Assembly (NCBI GenBank): GCA_029817715.1 | Contig: JARUPY010000387.1 | Span: 6,448,001 to 6,512,000, forward strand | Direction of reading: 5' to 3' | DNA: 64,000 nucleotides | From: Melastoma dodecandrum | Taxonomy: Eukaryota > Streptophyta > Magnoliopsida > Myrtales > Melastomataceae | Shown here: positions 35,407 through 47,650 of the stretch, in pieces | Layout of the letters: the number at the start of each line of letters is the position of its first letter | How positions within the stretch are numbered: position 1 is the stretch's first letter | Notes under the pieces: generated by a model | Told to the model about the DNA's origin: nothing | Databases searched by the model: none | Seen by the model: only the letters and a program-made list of their open reading frames with translations | Translations under genes and position numbers: made by a program

Positions 35407-36009
35407 CTCGTCTTAACACACAAACTACACAAATTCCACATATAATAGCTTGTACATTTTTAATACTTCTTCCTTTTACAAAGAACATGATACTCCAATT
35501 AGGCAACATTATTCCGTGCAAGAATGATCACCTTGTTTGGTTTAGTTGAATTGGAAAGTATTTCTCCACGGAGAATCGTATCAGTCATATTCTCAAGCTA
35601 AAGTAGTTACATGTTTTATATAACAATATATTTTTGTATATCATCAACACTTCCCCTAGAGTGTTATATCATCAAAACATTGAATGTCGTAAATCCTAAA
35701 ATTGTAAATTAGTTCGATCACTTTTATTCAACCACAAAATACTTTTTTTCTCTTAAAATTAGAAGCTTAGAGCAACTAATGACATATTTTTATTACTTAA
35801 AACAAACCCATTTATTTTATTTTGAAGCCAAGTTCATATCATGAACTTGGATCTTTTAAATTGACATAGAAATGATCAAAACCCATTAGAAAGGCCTTTT
35901 TTTATAGATCAAATAAAAAGATGAAATTATTTTTAACCCATTATTTATGTATATTCAATCAAAATCATCTATATCATCAAGGAAGATGCCTGTTTAGCTA
36001 ATTTGTCAT
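35407..36009. other. AT-rich flank of the gypsy element
   Basis: No gene or repeat recognised. It should be the original insertion-site DNA downstream of the target duplication. Confidence 0.4.
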
Positions 36010-37075
36010 TTTATTCAATCAAATGTACGAAAGTTGAAGCAATTTACGTAAGCACCTAATTAATTTTGTACATATTTCGTACACTTTTCGTTTATTTGTA
36101 TGATTTTGTACGAAAAATTTTGGTAATATGTATATTTTTTGACATTGTACTTATTTCGTACATGTGTACAATTAATGTATGAGTAATGTACATTTGTACA
36201 TTTTTCGTACATTTATATTGGGTTTTAGGCTAATTTTTTTACATATGTACGAAATAAGACGAGATATACTTCTTTTGACATTGTACATTAAACGTACATG
36301 TGTACAGTATTGTACGAATAATGTACACGTACACTTGTCATATATTACTGTTGAGTATGAACACAGGAGGATGTGTACAAGTTTCACCATTGTACATTAT
36401 TCGTACGTATATATAAGTAATGTAGGACTATTGTACATGTACATTATTAATAAATTACTCCGGGCTTGTAGGAAAATTCTTGTACATATGTACGAAAATA
36501 TGGGGAGTTATACAATTTTTGAATTTGTATATTGTACATTATTCGTTCATTACTCTAGGTTTGCTGGGAAATTCTTGTACATATATATGAAATTTGAACG
36601 AAGTATGAGGAGATGTACATGGTTTGACTTTGTAATTTTTTCGTATATATGTACCACTAATGTAATATTGTACTAATGTACATTATTCGTACATTACTCT
36701 GGGTTTGTTGTAAAAACCTTGTACATATGTAAGAAATATGTAGAAACTAAGAGGAGACGTACATGTTTTACATTTGAACATTTTTTGGAAGTATGTACAA
36801 CTAATGTACGATTACATATGTGTTTGTTAGGAAATTATTGTATGTATGTATGTATAAAATATGTACGAAGTAGGGGGAGTTGTACATTTTTTGACCTTGT
36901 ACTTTTTTCGTATATATGTACAATAATGTACTAATATGTACAACTTATTTCGTACATATTTTATATGTAGGTACAACAATTAGCCAACAAATCCATAGTA
37001 ATGGATGGAAATGTACAAATGTATATTACTCGTATATTAGTTGTACACATGTACGAAATATGTATAATGTCAAAA
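36010..37075. repeat. GTAC-rich degenerate tandem repeat
   Basis: The region is packed with tgtacat, cgtaca and longer palindromic pieces such as acatatgtacga. Blocks starting like ggaaattcttgtacatatgt recur near 36,468, 36,567, 36,710 and 36,824, followed by a ggggagttgtaca-like piece and tactctgggtttgt. Spacing is about 100-145 bp, so this is a decayed satellite or minisatellite. The frames through it are repeat translation. Confidence 0.7.
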
Positions 37076-38430
37076 AACGACATCGGCATTCGTATATGGC
37101 GGGACGTTAGCTGCCTCCAAAAAACTTTACCTTCCCAAAAGAATCTATCCGGGTTATTTTACAAATGCCTGTTCCATTTATATGGACAGAAGATCATTCC
37201 TACACCCATATACACAGATCAAACACCTCGTTCCTTCATCTTGTCTTTGCCGATAGCAATCCTTCGCCAACTCAAACCAGTCCATCCTCGTATCCTTGAG
37301 TTCACGCCAGCATGGAGGGGAGCCACGTCCATGAAGCCCTTGCTTTTGTTGACTTCTCCACTTGGCTTCGCCCACAGACAAAGGAGTAACTTGACCATCG
37401 CCTCTCACGGCCTTAGTTTGACGGTTTACCTATTGTGCAGGTTTGATGGACGGTCTGTCTATGGCACCGATTTTTAATAGTGGCAATCTTCAACAATCCT
37501 CAACTCTCCCAACCGCTGCGCCCAGTCGCAACAACACTTCCCAGTCCGTGCCAACGTCAATCTCCTTGGATTCAACAGCAATCTTGCACCGACCATCTCC
37601 CCTCCCGGCTACAAACGACCTCCCACAGCTTCCAAAACGCTCGGCTCTGGTAGTTTCCTTGTGCCCCAAGACGCCTCCGACGCAACTACACCAGCAGCTC
37701 CTCTCACCCAGACTGCGTGAGCCAGATATTCGGCCATAAAGTCGTGACAACACAACCTTCAGTGACGCCTCCTCCCACTGCAAGATCGGAGGATCAACAA
37801 AGTTTTAAACATTTAAAAAAAACTAAAATAATATAATTGATTTTAAATTGTGTCAGATCCGATATCACATTTTTTTCCTATCAAAGTAATTTATTTTTGT
37901 GTATGATTTTATGTCGACTTATTTTTTATTTTTATATTTATTTCACAAATTTTAATAAGTTGTAATTATGTTTAGTTGAATTAGTGAAATTTAAAATATG
38001 CAGTATGTTCTCCTAAAAATTTTCTAATCCCACTCTCTAATTTATTTTACATGTACGCTACCCATGTGATCACGAACACGCCAGGAAAATAATCCCAAGC
38101 CGCGGTGGAAAGTTTCGCTAGAGTGACTCCAATCGAGGATGTTTTAGTCCATGAAATGTCATCTCGGTGGGTCTCAGATACAAAAGGGATGTGCGGGCCT
38201 CTCCGAAATTTCTATATCCATATGTGACAGATCGTGGGCCTAAGTGTATAAGCCCACCATCACCACCCTTTCGCGTCTACTTTGATCTAAATACTTGTCT
38301 GTGGTTGAACGTAGGAGGCTTATGGGCTTATTGACACGTGTTGTTTCATAATCAACAAATATGAGTTTGGGCACAAAACCTCGAATTGGGTGGAACGCCC
38401 GTAAAACAAATATATGAATCTGTTGTAATG
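37076..38430. other. GC-richer island then AT-rich DNA, no assigned gene
   Basis: From about 37,110 to 37,790 base composition rises sharply and several overlapping frames of 76-158 codons appear on both strands. One plus-strand reading contains ISPPGYKRPPTASKTLGSGS, which has a protein-like composition, but I recognise no family. Stops break every frame, so it could be a decayed or captured gene fragment. From about 37,800 to 38,050 it is AT-rich. Confidence 0.4.
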
Positions 38431-39823
38431 ACCGGATTGGAGCAACACCACCTTCCAATGGCCGAACAAGACAAAATAGTTTTGGAGCCACACCATCTAT
38501 TTCTATGTCTAGTGTAAGAGTTAGTAATTAGAGATCCACAAACCAATGATTTTTTACTTAAACAGTTTTCATATATAAATAGGTGGCGAGTCCGTAAGTA
38601 GCTTACTATTTAAGTAACAAATATGTTTTAAAATGGAGCTATCATGGATGGGGAAGGCGACTTGGATCGCACCTGAAATCTCCCGAAGCTTCCTTTCTTG
38701 GATCATGTTTCGCGTTTCGCCCGTCGCCTCCTAAGGAACATGGAGAAAATCTGCAATGGCCCGCGCAGACCCGATTAGGAATTGAGGAAGGGTTCACCCC
38801 AGTCAACTGCACAGCTCGATGCTTGAGTCGAGGTGCCGACCGAATGGGCCTTGGGGCGAAAAAGGCCACATGTCGTCCTAACCACATGCTCATGCTTGGA
38901 CGAAGGGCGCACATACATCCCGGATGGCGACTCCGCAGGGTAATTCTGTATGCGGATCCTTATCAAAGGCTCTTACATTTTGTCCACACGTGAAAAGGAG
39001 TTCATTGGTTAAGCATGTATTTGTTTGGCTGGGTACCCTTTGTATGCCTTCATGGTTGTATTTGTTTACCGTTTAGTAGGCATGTCTAGGTGTCCCCAAA
39101 TCCGAGACTAGGACTTTCAGGTCAACACCGTGAGGCCCTGCTGTACTGCTCTTTACGGTGCGGTCTTGGGTCGAGCCCCACATCTCTTTGTCTGCGGAGG
39201 CTTAGAATCCTTTATCTGAGTGTCTAATATTGTTTGCTCAACTACAACTACCAGACGCCGTACGTGCATTTGTTTGTTACTAATTGATCGCTACATGTGC
39301 ATGGACATGTCCTAGGTACGTTTTCTATACGATAAATCGTGAAAACTAACTTTGTTCATTTTTACAGGGATTTGGATTGTTTGTAGGGGGTTTCCTCAAT
39401 CTCTTTCTTTTTCCCTTTCCCTTTTCACTTCTTCAATACAATCATTTGCATTCATGACCGCTGGCATGTCTGCCAATTTACATTTTCAAATAGTTTCAAA
39501 ACATGTCAGTAATTGTTACATTTTCAAAACATGACAGCGCATTATGCGATCTAACATCATATTAGGATTAAGGATTGAATTGTCTTGACAACCAACCGCA
39601 TGACATCCATGTATGTGGGCTAATGTCATGTAATCAATCACATTACGCAAAGGGATTCCTTCTACGCATCTCTTTCAACAATGGCTTGATATGCTCTGAC
39701 CGTCTGTGTAGGAGTTCCTGCAACCTTAGCTTGAAGGTCTCTATCACCTAATCCGCCTAGTTCTTGCTTCAACATCTTGTCGTCCTGTAAGATCCGAAGA
39801 GCTATACAATCAAATTTGGCATT

Positions 39824-40141
39824 TTGGAGCTTGCACCGTTATGTGAAGAATATAAGAATCTCTCTACCCTCCCTCGTCACTCGGGAATCCTCCCCTCGCC
39901 CTACGATGACAAACCAAAAAATTACATAGCACATCTCCTTGAAATCTCTCTAGCAGTTGTACCAAATGTTTACCAAGAAGGTCAAATCAATGTCACCGAA
40001 CACTTCGAGATACGCCAAACATTATACGAACCACACATGGGAGATGGTAAGGGCTCAATAAGGGCACTTATCCTTTTTTTAAGGGAACGATCCGTTACAC
40101 ATACCCTGAAGAATCTCTCAAAGCTCGAACGATGTACTTGA
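39824..40141 (+). other. Unassigned 105-codon frame in the gypsy leader
   Basis: The frame reads LAPLCEEYKNLSTLPRHSG, later HLLEISLAVVPNVYQEGQ, and a second frame continues at 40132-40335. It lies where Ogre-type elements have an extra frame before gag, but I see no diagnostic motif. A short segment (cctgattgacgagacgaat) occurs twice, at about 40179 and 40250. Confidence 0.3.
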
Positions 40142-40336
40142 CAAAGGCTATCCTTAAAGGAAGACCTTTCCTTCCCAACCTGATTGACGAGACGAATTAC
40201 AGCCTCACTCGAATTATGCGCAAAGCAAGAGGGGATGTGCAGAACCACAACCTGATTGACGAGACGAATAACACCTCCCCATTGACTCGATGCTTCTCAA
40301 TGGACATTAGATATTTGAGAGTAGGTAGCTTCTAGA

Positions 40337-40707
40337 TGTAAATCATGTGGTATTATTTTGTAACACGTAGGTTAGAGCGGCCGGTAGATAAAATTTGTGG
40401 TAAATAGGAAAGTTAAAGTAATAGGTAGGATTAATGGCCAAGATTAGAGAGACGTAGCCTTTCTTTTCTTTGTTCGGTAGTTGCATCCCCAACTATAAAT
40501 AGGGGTAATCCTTCCTTCATTGAATTACAAGTATTCAAGAGAAATTGAATTGAAATCAAGGCTTCCTCCATCTCTCTCTTCTCGTCATCCACTTTAAAAG
40601 CTTCCGTGGCATGCCCTCATAAACGAATAGTGGTAGTTAAAGTTAATCAAGTCGTACGAATATGAAGACTAACTTAGTTTTGGGTTAAGTGGTAGTGTGA
40701 CCCAACA
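40337..40707 (+). repeat. Probable 5' LTR of the copia element
   Basis: The 3' edge (gtgacccaaca, then the primer site) is firm. The 5' edge is a guess at TGTAAATC; another TG at 40360 is possible. A TATA-like tataaatagg lies at about 40,494. Confidence 0.55.
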
Positions 40708-40912
40708 ATTGGTATCAGATCCGGGTTGTCGGGGTCGAGGTTCTCCGAAGTCCGGCGGAGGGTTTGTCAAAGTCCGGCAGAGGTTCTACATACGTACAAA
40801 GGAGGTTTGGCATAAATATTGCCTAAATTCTACCATGAAGCTGCAATCCGGGATTGCGTCGAGCATAGGTCTGGGACCAGGCTACGCTTCTAGATCTCTA
40901 GTTCGGTATGGC

Positions 40913-41868
40913 GAAATTTAATACATTCGTCATGCTGAAGAAATTAATTAACCAAAATTATAGCACGTGGAAGACGTTCATGGAGTCCTATCTCCAAACC
41001 CAAGGTCTCTGGGAGATCATTGGCGGAAGTAAGATGACCCCATCGGAGGAGGATGCTTGAGCATTACGAAAATGGCGGATAAAGGCAGGGAAGACCATGT
41101 TCGCCAAAAAGACTGCCATAGAGGAGGAGATGCTGGAGCATATAAGGTACGCCACTATGCTGAAGGATGCATGAGATATTTTAGCAACTAGGTTTTCAAA
41201 GAAAAATGATATGAGGCTTCAGTTTGTTGAAAATGATCGACTGGCGGTTAGGCAAGGAGACTTAGGAATAAATAAGTCGATATGCCGGGAGATTTTAGAG
41301 TTAGACCTGGGGTCCAGGATTAGCGTTGATAGGATGAGAATGATTATTATCCATAGGTTACTACCACTATATAGAGGATTTATTGCGGCTGTGCAAGGAT
41401 GGCCCACTCCACCGTCTCTAGAAGATTTAGAAAATCTGCTAGCTAAAAACGAGACTCTAGAAAAACAAATGGAGAGCGTAAGCTTGAAAAATGAAGAAGA
41501 AGCTTTATATAGTAATAAGGGAAGAAGCTATACTAAAAATAAGAGAGTTGAGGATAGAAGATTCCCACAAGGCGTTAGAAGCGGGCGACGAGAGCGACAA
41601 CCGAATAGACAATAAAAAGAGAAGAGAATAGGCAAATCATCTCAGCGGAAGGATGCCGCATGCTTCAACTGTGGAAAGAAGGGGCATTATGCTTGAGAGT
41701 GCTGGTCCAAGGAAAAGAACATGGAAGGAAATGTTGCCACATCAAGCAGTCAAGACGAAAACAAATCCGAAGAAGAATGGAACCTAGAAGCATCTCTCGC
41801 CGTGCTAGAAGAAAAGAAACTGTTGGAAAACCAGGCTCTTGTAGTAGTTCACAATAACTCTGTGGATT
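40913..41868 (+). pseudogene. copia gag
   Basis: Begins MAKFNTF shortly after the primer site. It contains the W-rich gag start (YSTWKTFMESYLQTQGLWEI), then the UBN2-like block, which is open from 41211 to 41615. A zinc knuckle CFNCGKKGHYA, stop, EC follows near 41,660, where the stop replaces the residue before the last Cys. At least four stops or frame changes are present. Gag coats the element's RNA. Confidence 0.85.
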
Positions 41869-42184
41869 GTCCTTCCGAGGACACCCAAGTGGTGTAAGGT
41901 GGGTGGTGGCTGTTTGGAACCTTGTCATGATTCCTGGTTTGAACCCCACCATGCACACTCCATTTGGATTTACGGTTGGTCTCTTAGGTGATGGCTAATA
42001 AATCCCAAGGGCCCCTACCTGCTATGCCTTGGGCCTCAACTGAAATTAGACAGGCAGGAGAACAGGCTTCAAGTCAGGCCCAGATGGGATATAGTGGGGC
42101 CGGGCCTAAGGGTCACGGGCTTATCAAGGAGCCTCCGAGCCTCCTGAGAGGGCTCGCGAAAAATAAGTCCGCCATGAACCCCGC
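41869..42184. mobile_element. Possible SINE inserted in the copia gag-protease junction
   Basis: About 315 bp interrupts the polyprotein between the zinc-knuckle tail and the protease DSG. It contains GGTTTGAACCCC at 41937-41948, a good match to a Pol III B box. About 45 nt upstream is taaggtgggtggtggc, a plausible A box. The 3' part is GC-rich without homology. No target duplication or poly-A/T end was found, so the assignment is tentative. Confidence 0.4.
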
Positions 42185-43955
42185 TGATATTTGACTCAGG
42201 ATGCTCCAACCATATGACGGGTGACCCGGAAAAGTTGCAAGAGTTGTCAGAATACAAAAGACAATGCGTCATCGTCACTGCCAACAACTCAAGATTGTCC
42301 ATCGCTTATATCGACAAGATTATCATAAAAGGTGATGACAATTTCAGCAAGGTGCAACTGTAAGGAGCCTACAATGTCCTTGGAATTGAATCTTCTATTG
42401 GTAGCCCAACTTACAGCCCCATGAAACTTCGTGGTGTTCGGGGCAGAAGTGTGAAGGTCTGAAGTTTTCAATGACGCCATTCATGGAAATGCGGAAGGTC
42501 AACTCTATCTACGTCATGTTTACAGAATCTGCATACTTAGATAAAATGAAAAAGAATAAGACAACAGATATTTGGCATGAAAGACTTAGACACATTGGAT
42601 ACCATAAGTTGAAGGTCATGATGAACAAGGAGATGCCAAAGGGATTTCCATAGCTGGAGGTAAATGTCGAGAATGTCTGTCTCGACTGTCAGTACGGTAA
42701 AACACACCTGTTACCCTACGAAGACTCCAAGTATAGGGCTGAAGAACCATTGCAGTTGATTCACTTTGATGTGTTTGAACCGGTGAAGCACCCACTAGTA
42801 GGCGGTTGCAGATACATGGTGACCTTCATCGACGACTACTCAAGGTACCTTTGGGTAGACTTCATGAAGGAGAAGTCAGAGGTTTTACAGAAATTCAGAG
42901 AGTTTAAGATCAAGGTTGAGAGCCACTTGCAAACGAAGGTGAGGTGTCTACGCACCAACAATGGGGAGGAATATACCACCGAGGAGTTTGCTGAGTACCC
43001 CAAAGTGTAGAAGATAAGGAGACAGTTGACATGCCCCTATACGCCACAACAGAATGGAGTAGCCGAAAGGAAGAACTGACATCTTGCAGAAGCTTGCATA
43101 AGTATACTTCATCCAAGGAATGTCCCTGGAAAATACTGGGCAGAGTGCATGAAGACTGCTACATATTTTGCAAATAGGCTACCGCAAGCTCGCCTGGACT
43201 TCAAGACACCCTTCGAGCTACTATGGAAGATGAAGCCCACAATGAGCCGCTTCCGAGTCTTTAGGTGTGTCTGCTATGTGTTCATCCCTAACCACCTACC
43301 AAGTAACTTCGACAAGAAGGCGACCAAGTATATCTTCGTAGGAACGACACAGAGAGAAAAGGATGGAGATGTTGCGATCCTATGACCAACAAGTGCACTA
43401 TATCAAGGAATGTCGTCTTCGATGAAGCAACTTCTTGGTGGTCACCTTCAACAAGAGAAGAAGACAAGGAGCACATGAAGTAGGGGAGCAAGTAACCTTA
43501 AAATCAATCGTTGAAAAGACTGAAGAAGGGCCTTCTATAAGAAGGAATAATGACACAGAAGAAGAGAGGCCTTGACAAACAGGAGTGTACTAGAGGTCAT
43601 CTGAAGAGAGCGCAGTGAAATGAGAAACTGGTTAACGGACAACACCGTTAAGGAGATCAACAAGACACCGAAGACCTTCAACACGGTATATAGATGCTGC
43701 CTTGCAGAAGATGTCGATACACAAGAGCCATCAACCTTTGAAGAAGCATCAAAACACAAGGTATGGCAAGATGCGATGCGTGAAGAAATTCGAGCACTGG
43801 AAGAAAACTATACTTGGGATTTGGTTCCCAAACCTAGCGAGATAAGACCCATATCTTGTAAATGGGTATTCAAAGTGAAGACTCATCCTGATGGTTCGGT
43901 AGAGAGATACAAGGCTCGACTCTTCGCTCGCAGGTTCTCTCAACAGTACACTTAG
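42185..43955 (+). pseudogene. copia protease and integrase
   Basis: The protease has IFDSGCSNHMTGD with the catalytic DSG. Next come the pre-integrase HHCC zinc region (WHERLRHIGYHKLK, CLDCQYGK), then the core: HFDVFEPV, YMVTFIDDYSRY, LRTNNGEEY and TPQQNGVAERK. In LRTNNGEEY an N stands where the second catalytic D belongs. A stop follows RKN. The RT start (WQDAMREEIRALEENYTWDL, CKWVFKVK) is open to 43955. Several stops split the frame. Confidence 0.85.
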
Positions 43956-44780
43956 ATTATGATGAGACATTCAGTCCGTTTTAAAAGATAATAACCGTCC
44001 GAGTATTGCTGGCCCTAGCTGCAAGTAAATCCTGGAAACTTTGACAAATGGATGTGAAGAATGCCTTTCTCCATGGTGAGCTAGATCGAGAAATTTACAT
44101 GGAGCAACCCTAGTGCTTTGTAGACAAGGACCATACAAATTAAGGAAAGCTTTATATGGATTGAAGAAGGCACCACGGGCATGCTACTATAAGATTGCAG
44201 AGTTCTTACTCCAGAGTGGATATACCCTTGCAGTGGCCGCCAAGCCTCTTCGCCAAATTCAAAGAAGAGAAGATTGCAATAGTACTTGTGTACATGGACG
44301 ATCTCAACATGGAGATCAAGCTGATCAAAGAGAATCTTTCTTTGTGGTTCCACATGAAGGAGCTTGGAGAATTGAAGCACTTCAAGAAGGCTTGTTCCTA
44401 TGGAAGGAGCTACTAAAGAAATATGGGATGCCAGAATGCAAGCCAATATTGACGCCCATCGAGTTCAATACCTAACTCAGTGTGAATGAAGACAAAAACC
44501 TTAAAGAGCCAATGATATACTGTCAGCTGGTGGGAAGCCTAATATATCTTACACATACACGACTTGACATATTGTACGTTGTCGGACTGGTAAGCAGATT
44601 TATGCAAGCTCCAAAGAAGCTTCATCTTGAAGCAATCCGATGGATACTGAGGTATATTAAGGGTACATTGGAGTATGGAATACTCTATAAAAGAGAATGA
44701 GACTGCAAACTTATCGGATATTGTGATGCTGACTATGCCGGAGATTGCGATACTCGAAGATCAACTACATGGTATGTCTT
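43956..44780 (+). pseudogene. copia reverse transcriptase and partial RNase H
   Basis: Segments are QMDVKNAFLHGELDREIYME, then, after a stop and frame change, LVYMDDLNM with the catalytic DD (near 44,290), then KELGELKHF. The RT end/RNase H block is open at 44482-44700 (MIYCQLVGSLIYLTHTRLDI). It goes on as a [14 protein letters not shown] reading with the RNase H acid residues, then loses similarity. Confidence 0.85.
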
Positions 44781-44999
44781 CATGGTAGTAGGGAGAGGAA
44801 TACATGCCACCACGCCATCCTCAACCATCTGCACCAGGGCCAATTACCTACCTTCCAAAAATATTCAGGCCAACTCCCAACACACAAACATCGCAGCTGA
44901 TAGGTTAGCCAACTCCGAGGACCACCTGTCATAGTTACAATTCCCAGCATCGGGACACCTAGATCAATCGCGACACCTCCACAAGCGAATTCGGCACTG

Positions 45000-45720
45000 C
45001 TAAAGTAGAGCTCGTAATGCTACTATCGTTGGATGAGTTATTTGGGGAGCAACATCAGGCTAATGCTGTCGAGACAAGGCTCGAGAATAGGATTGCATAG
45101 ATGCAGGAAGAGAAGGCACGACGTATGTAGAAAATGGAAGACTACTTTAGCCAATTCAGGGGCACAAGGCTCATACCTAGGAGTACAATGACTACCATGT
45201 CCTGCATGTCCAAATTTCGTCAAAATTCAAGATGCCAGAACATGAGAAATTTCGTGAAAAGGGATGTTCAGAATTGCATCTCAAGCACTTTTGCCACAAG
45301 ATGGCTGTGTACCCGGAGGACGGCAAGTTTTGCATTGCCATGTTCCAAGGAAGCCTGACGGAATCATCACTTCACTAGTATTATACCAAGGATATAGGTC
45401 AGTACTCGACATTTAACGAGTTGTCTTTGGATATCTTGAACAATTATAGCTTTAACATCAAAATGACCAATAATCTAAGACCTGAGAAAGCTGAAGTGGT
45501 ATTGACAGCGGACGTCAAATAGTTTGCCTACCGGTTCCGACAAATGAACTTGTAAATCAAGTCGGCCCTCAAGGAAAACGAGCTTATTGACGAGTTTCTC
45601 CATTTCCTTCCACGCGAGTATCTGCGTTCTCTTAGGCAGTTATCAACGACGACACACTAAATGAGGCAAGCCCTCATCTTCCACGAAACCAGCTGCAAAG
45701 CGCAAGCCCAAGGAAATTGT
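45000..45720 (+). pseudogene. gypsy gag fragments (outer element)
   Basis: Short readings in shifting frames resemble gypsy gag: YSTFNELSLDILNNYSFNIK, then FAYRFRQMNL, then a LHFLPREYLRSL-like segment. Stops are frequent. They follow the truncated copia end and belong to the outer Tat/Ogre-type remnant. Confidence 0.5.
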
Positions 45721-46470
45721 CACGGCAATTCCATGAGGGTAGTACCACCGTCGGCTTCATATGCACCATGATCGTACGTCATATCGGGCGTTAGACCCCA
45801 GTGCCCACTATTACCAATTCTCGGTTGTTCGCTTACGTCATGACAAATCAGTAGCCAAAACCTACACAATAGGAGCGTCCTCGACGCAAATTGGAAAACT
45901 CGAATCCGACTCCCGACCCATTGGATGTTATGTTTGTTCGATTGAAAGATATGGGCTTCCTCAGGTTGAATCGGATCCAACGCCAGTAGAACAAATGCAT
46001 GAGTCCGATGTGATGCTCGGATCGGGTACAACGCCCGTGACTAGATAAAACCTTTTTGGAACGATGCTACATTTTCGCATGTCTAGTGTAAGAGTTAGTT
46101 CATAGATATCCTTAAACCAACAGTTTTTTCGACTTAAATCATTTTCAAAATAAGTCGGTGGCAACTCCGTAAATAGCTTACCGAGGCTAAGGAGCAAACA
46201 TGTTTTAAAACGGAGCCAACATGGATAGGGATGGCGACACGAGGAGCTCCCAAAGCTTCCTTTTCTTAGATCATGCCTCACTTTTCACCTGTTGCCTCCA
46301 AAGGAGCATGGAGATGATCAGCGAAGGCCAAGGTAGGCCCGATTAGAAATCGAGGGAGGGTTCACCTCGGTCACTTTCGTTACGTCCGACGTTTGAGTCG
46401 AGCTACCGACCGAATGGTCTTGAAAGAGCGGACCAGAATGTTGTGTTGTCCGAACCACACGTGCGTACAA

Positions 46471-47650
46471 ATTTCAATATTCTCCGCTTTAACGTGAGAA
46501 ATACATTATCTCGATAAATGATATATCCTATCAGCTATGCACAGTTGTCATTCTCATTTGAGATCAACAATCCCCTAAAGAGAGATATAATGAAAATATG
46601 TTAATAAGATAATTTATATTTTATTTTAAAGGAAAGATTAACAAATAAAGTTGAATTCCATTTAAGTGAATTTGTATGAAGTTTTTGGGGGAAACAAAAA
46701 ATGGAAGGAGTTGGCTTTCATCTCTTCAAATTATATGGCGGAACAAATCTAATAGTTTGGGTTCTTTTTTTTTTTTGAAGACACTACGAGACAACCCCAA
46801 ATCCTATAATGAATAAGAGACCACATTTATGGTTTTAATAGTAATTATAAGGAGACCAAAGGGGAATGAAGAATCAACAAAAGAAGCAAAAGAAGGGGAG
46901 GGAAAATTCTGACTTGGTGGACGTGCTCCAATATCAATTGAATAGATTCTTCCCAAAAATCACTACTTTTTACTTTGTGTCGCACAAGCCTTCAATATTC
47001 TTCACTTCACTTTACCTTTTGCTTCACCCAAAAATAGTCTCGCCTTTTCCAAAAGTCACATACGCATTCCTCCCTACAAACCCCAACATTCACATACCTA
47101 TATCTTACGTGACAAAATAACTTCACATGGCCCATTAGTCTTATGGGCCGTGTGCAGGCGCAACGTAACGTCATACATTCGATAGGAAGATTATGAATCT
47201 CCGAGCATGCGAGCGAAAAACCGAGTTGTTAGCGGCATCTTATTGCACTGTTATGAACCTTCTTGCTTTGTGGAGTTCACTAAGCTTGGCCAGGAGGTTG
47301 CCTCGAGCTCCCAGCTCTCCTGAGTAAAAAAAAGAAAACGAACAAAAGATTTCAAATTCATTAATTTCTTTATCCATGGAAAGGGATGAAACTATCAGTA
47401 ATATATATAAAAGTATATCTTTACGATTGTTAAATCTCTTGTGCCATTGTTCCCCCTCTTATTTATATTGACAAGCGGGTTTGTATTGAGAAGGGCTAAT
47501 TAGAATTTAGAGCTAAGAGTTACCCAAGTAATTTCCTTCTTCTTTTGAAGATACACGCCTGTATGAGATGTGGTAATCTCACTCAGTTGATCCAACATGT
47601 GCCGGCCATTATCCCCGCCTCCTCAATAATTGAAACTGTCATAAACTTGT
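46471..47650. other. Intergenic DNA upstream of the CLE gene's 3' end
   Basis: No gene recognised. A T-rich run is at about 46,769 and an A-rich patch at about 47,325. This is the 3' flank of the CLE gene and appears free of transposon signatures. Confidence 0.45.

Larger units (their letters stand above)
40337..44780 (+). mobile_element. Truncated Ty1/copia retrotransposon
   Basis: A probable 5' LTR ends in CAACA at 40707. It is followed by TGGTATCAGA at 40710-40719, the start of the usual tRNA-iMet primer site. Gag, protease, integrase, RT and part of RNase H follow in copia order (integrase before RT). The RNase H breaks off near 44,780, and no matching 3' LTR is visible in the window. 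Each gene has stops or frameshifts. It interrupts the gypsy remnant around it. Confidence 0.85.
38440..46470 (+). mobile_element. Tat/Ogre-type gypsy remnant split by a copia element
   Basis: Two direct repeats that share the block tgtctagtgtaagagttag and much of the next 370 bp lie at 38,440-38,920 and about 46,010-46,470. I take them as the LTR ends of one element. A primer-binding-like TGGCGACTCCGCAGGG follows the first at 38925-38940, as in Ogre-type elements. The internal parts are a 5' leader and an unassigned frame (38,941-40,330), then, after the copia insertion, gag fragments at about 45,000-45,700. No pol was found. Similarity between the two repeats is clearly below 90%, so the element is old. 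Edges are approximate. Confidence 0.55.

Noticed and set aside
36179..36676. Plus-strand 165-codon frame
   Set aside because: Reads through the GTAC-rich repeat; amino-acid content (Y, I, C, V, H) is dictated by the repeat.
40337..44780. Complete copia element
   Set aside because: No second copy of the 40,337-40,707 sequence is visible, and RNase H similarity stops abruptly near 44,780.
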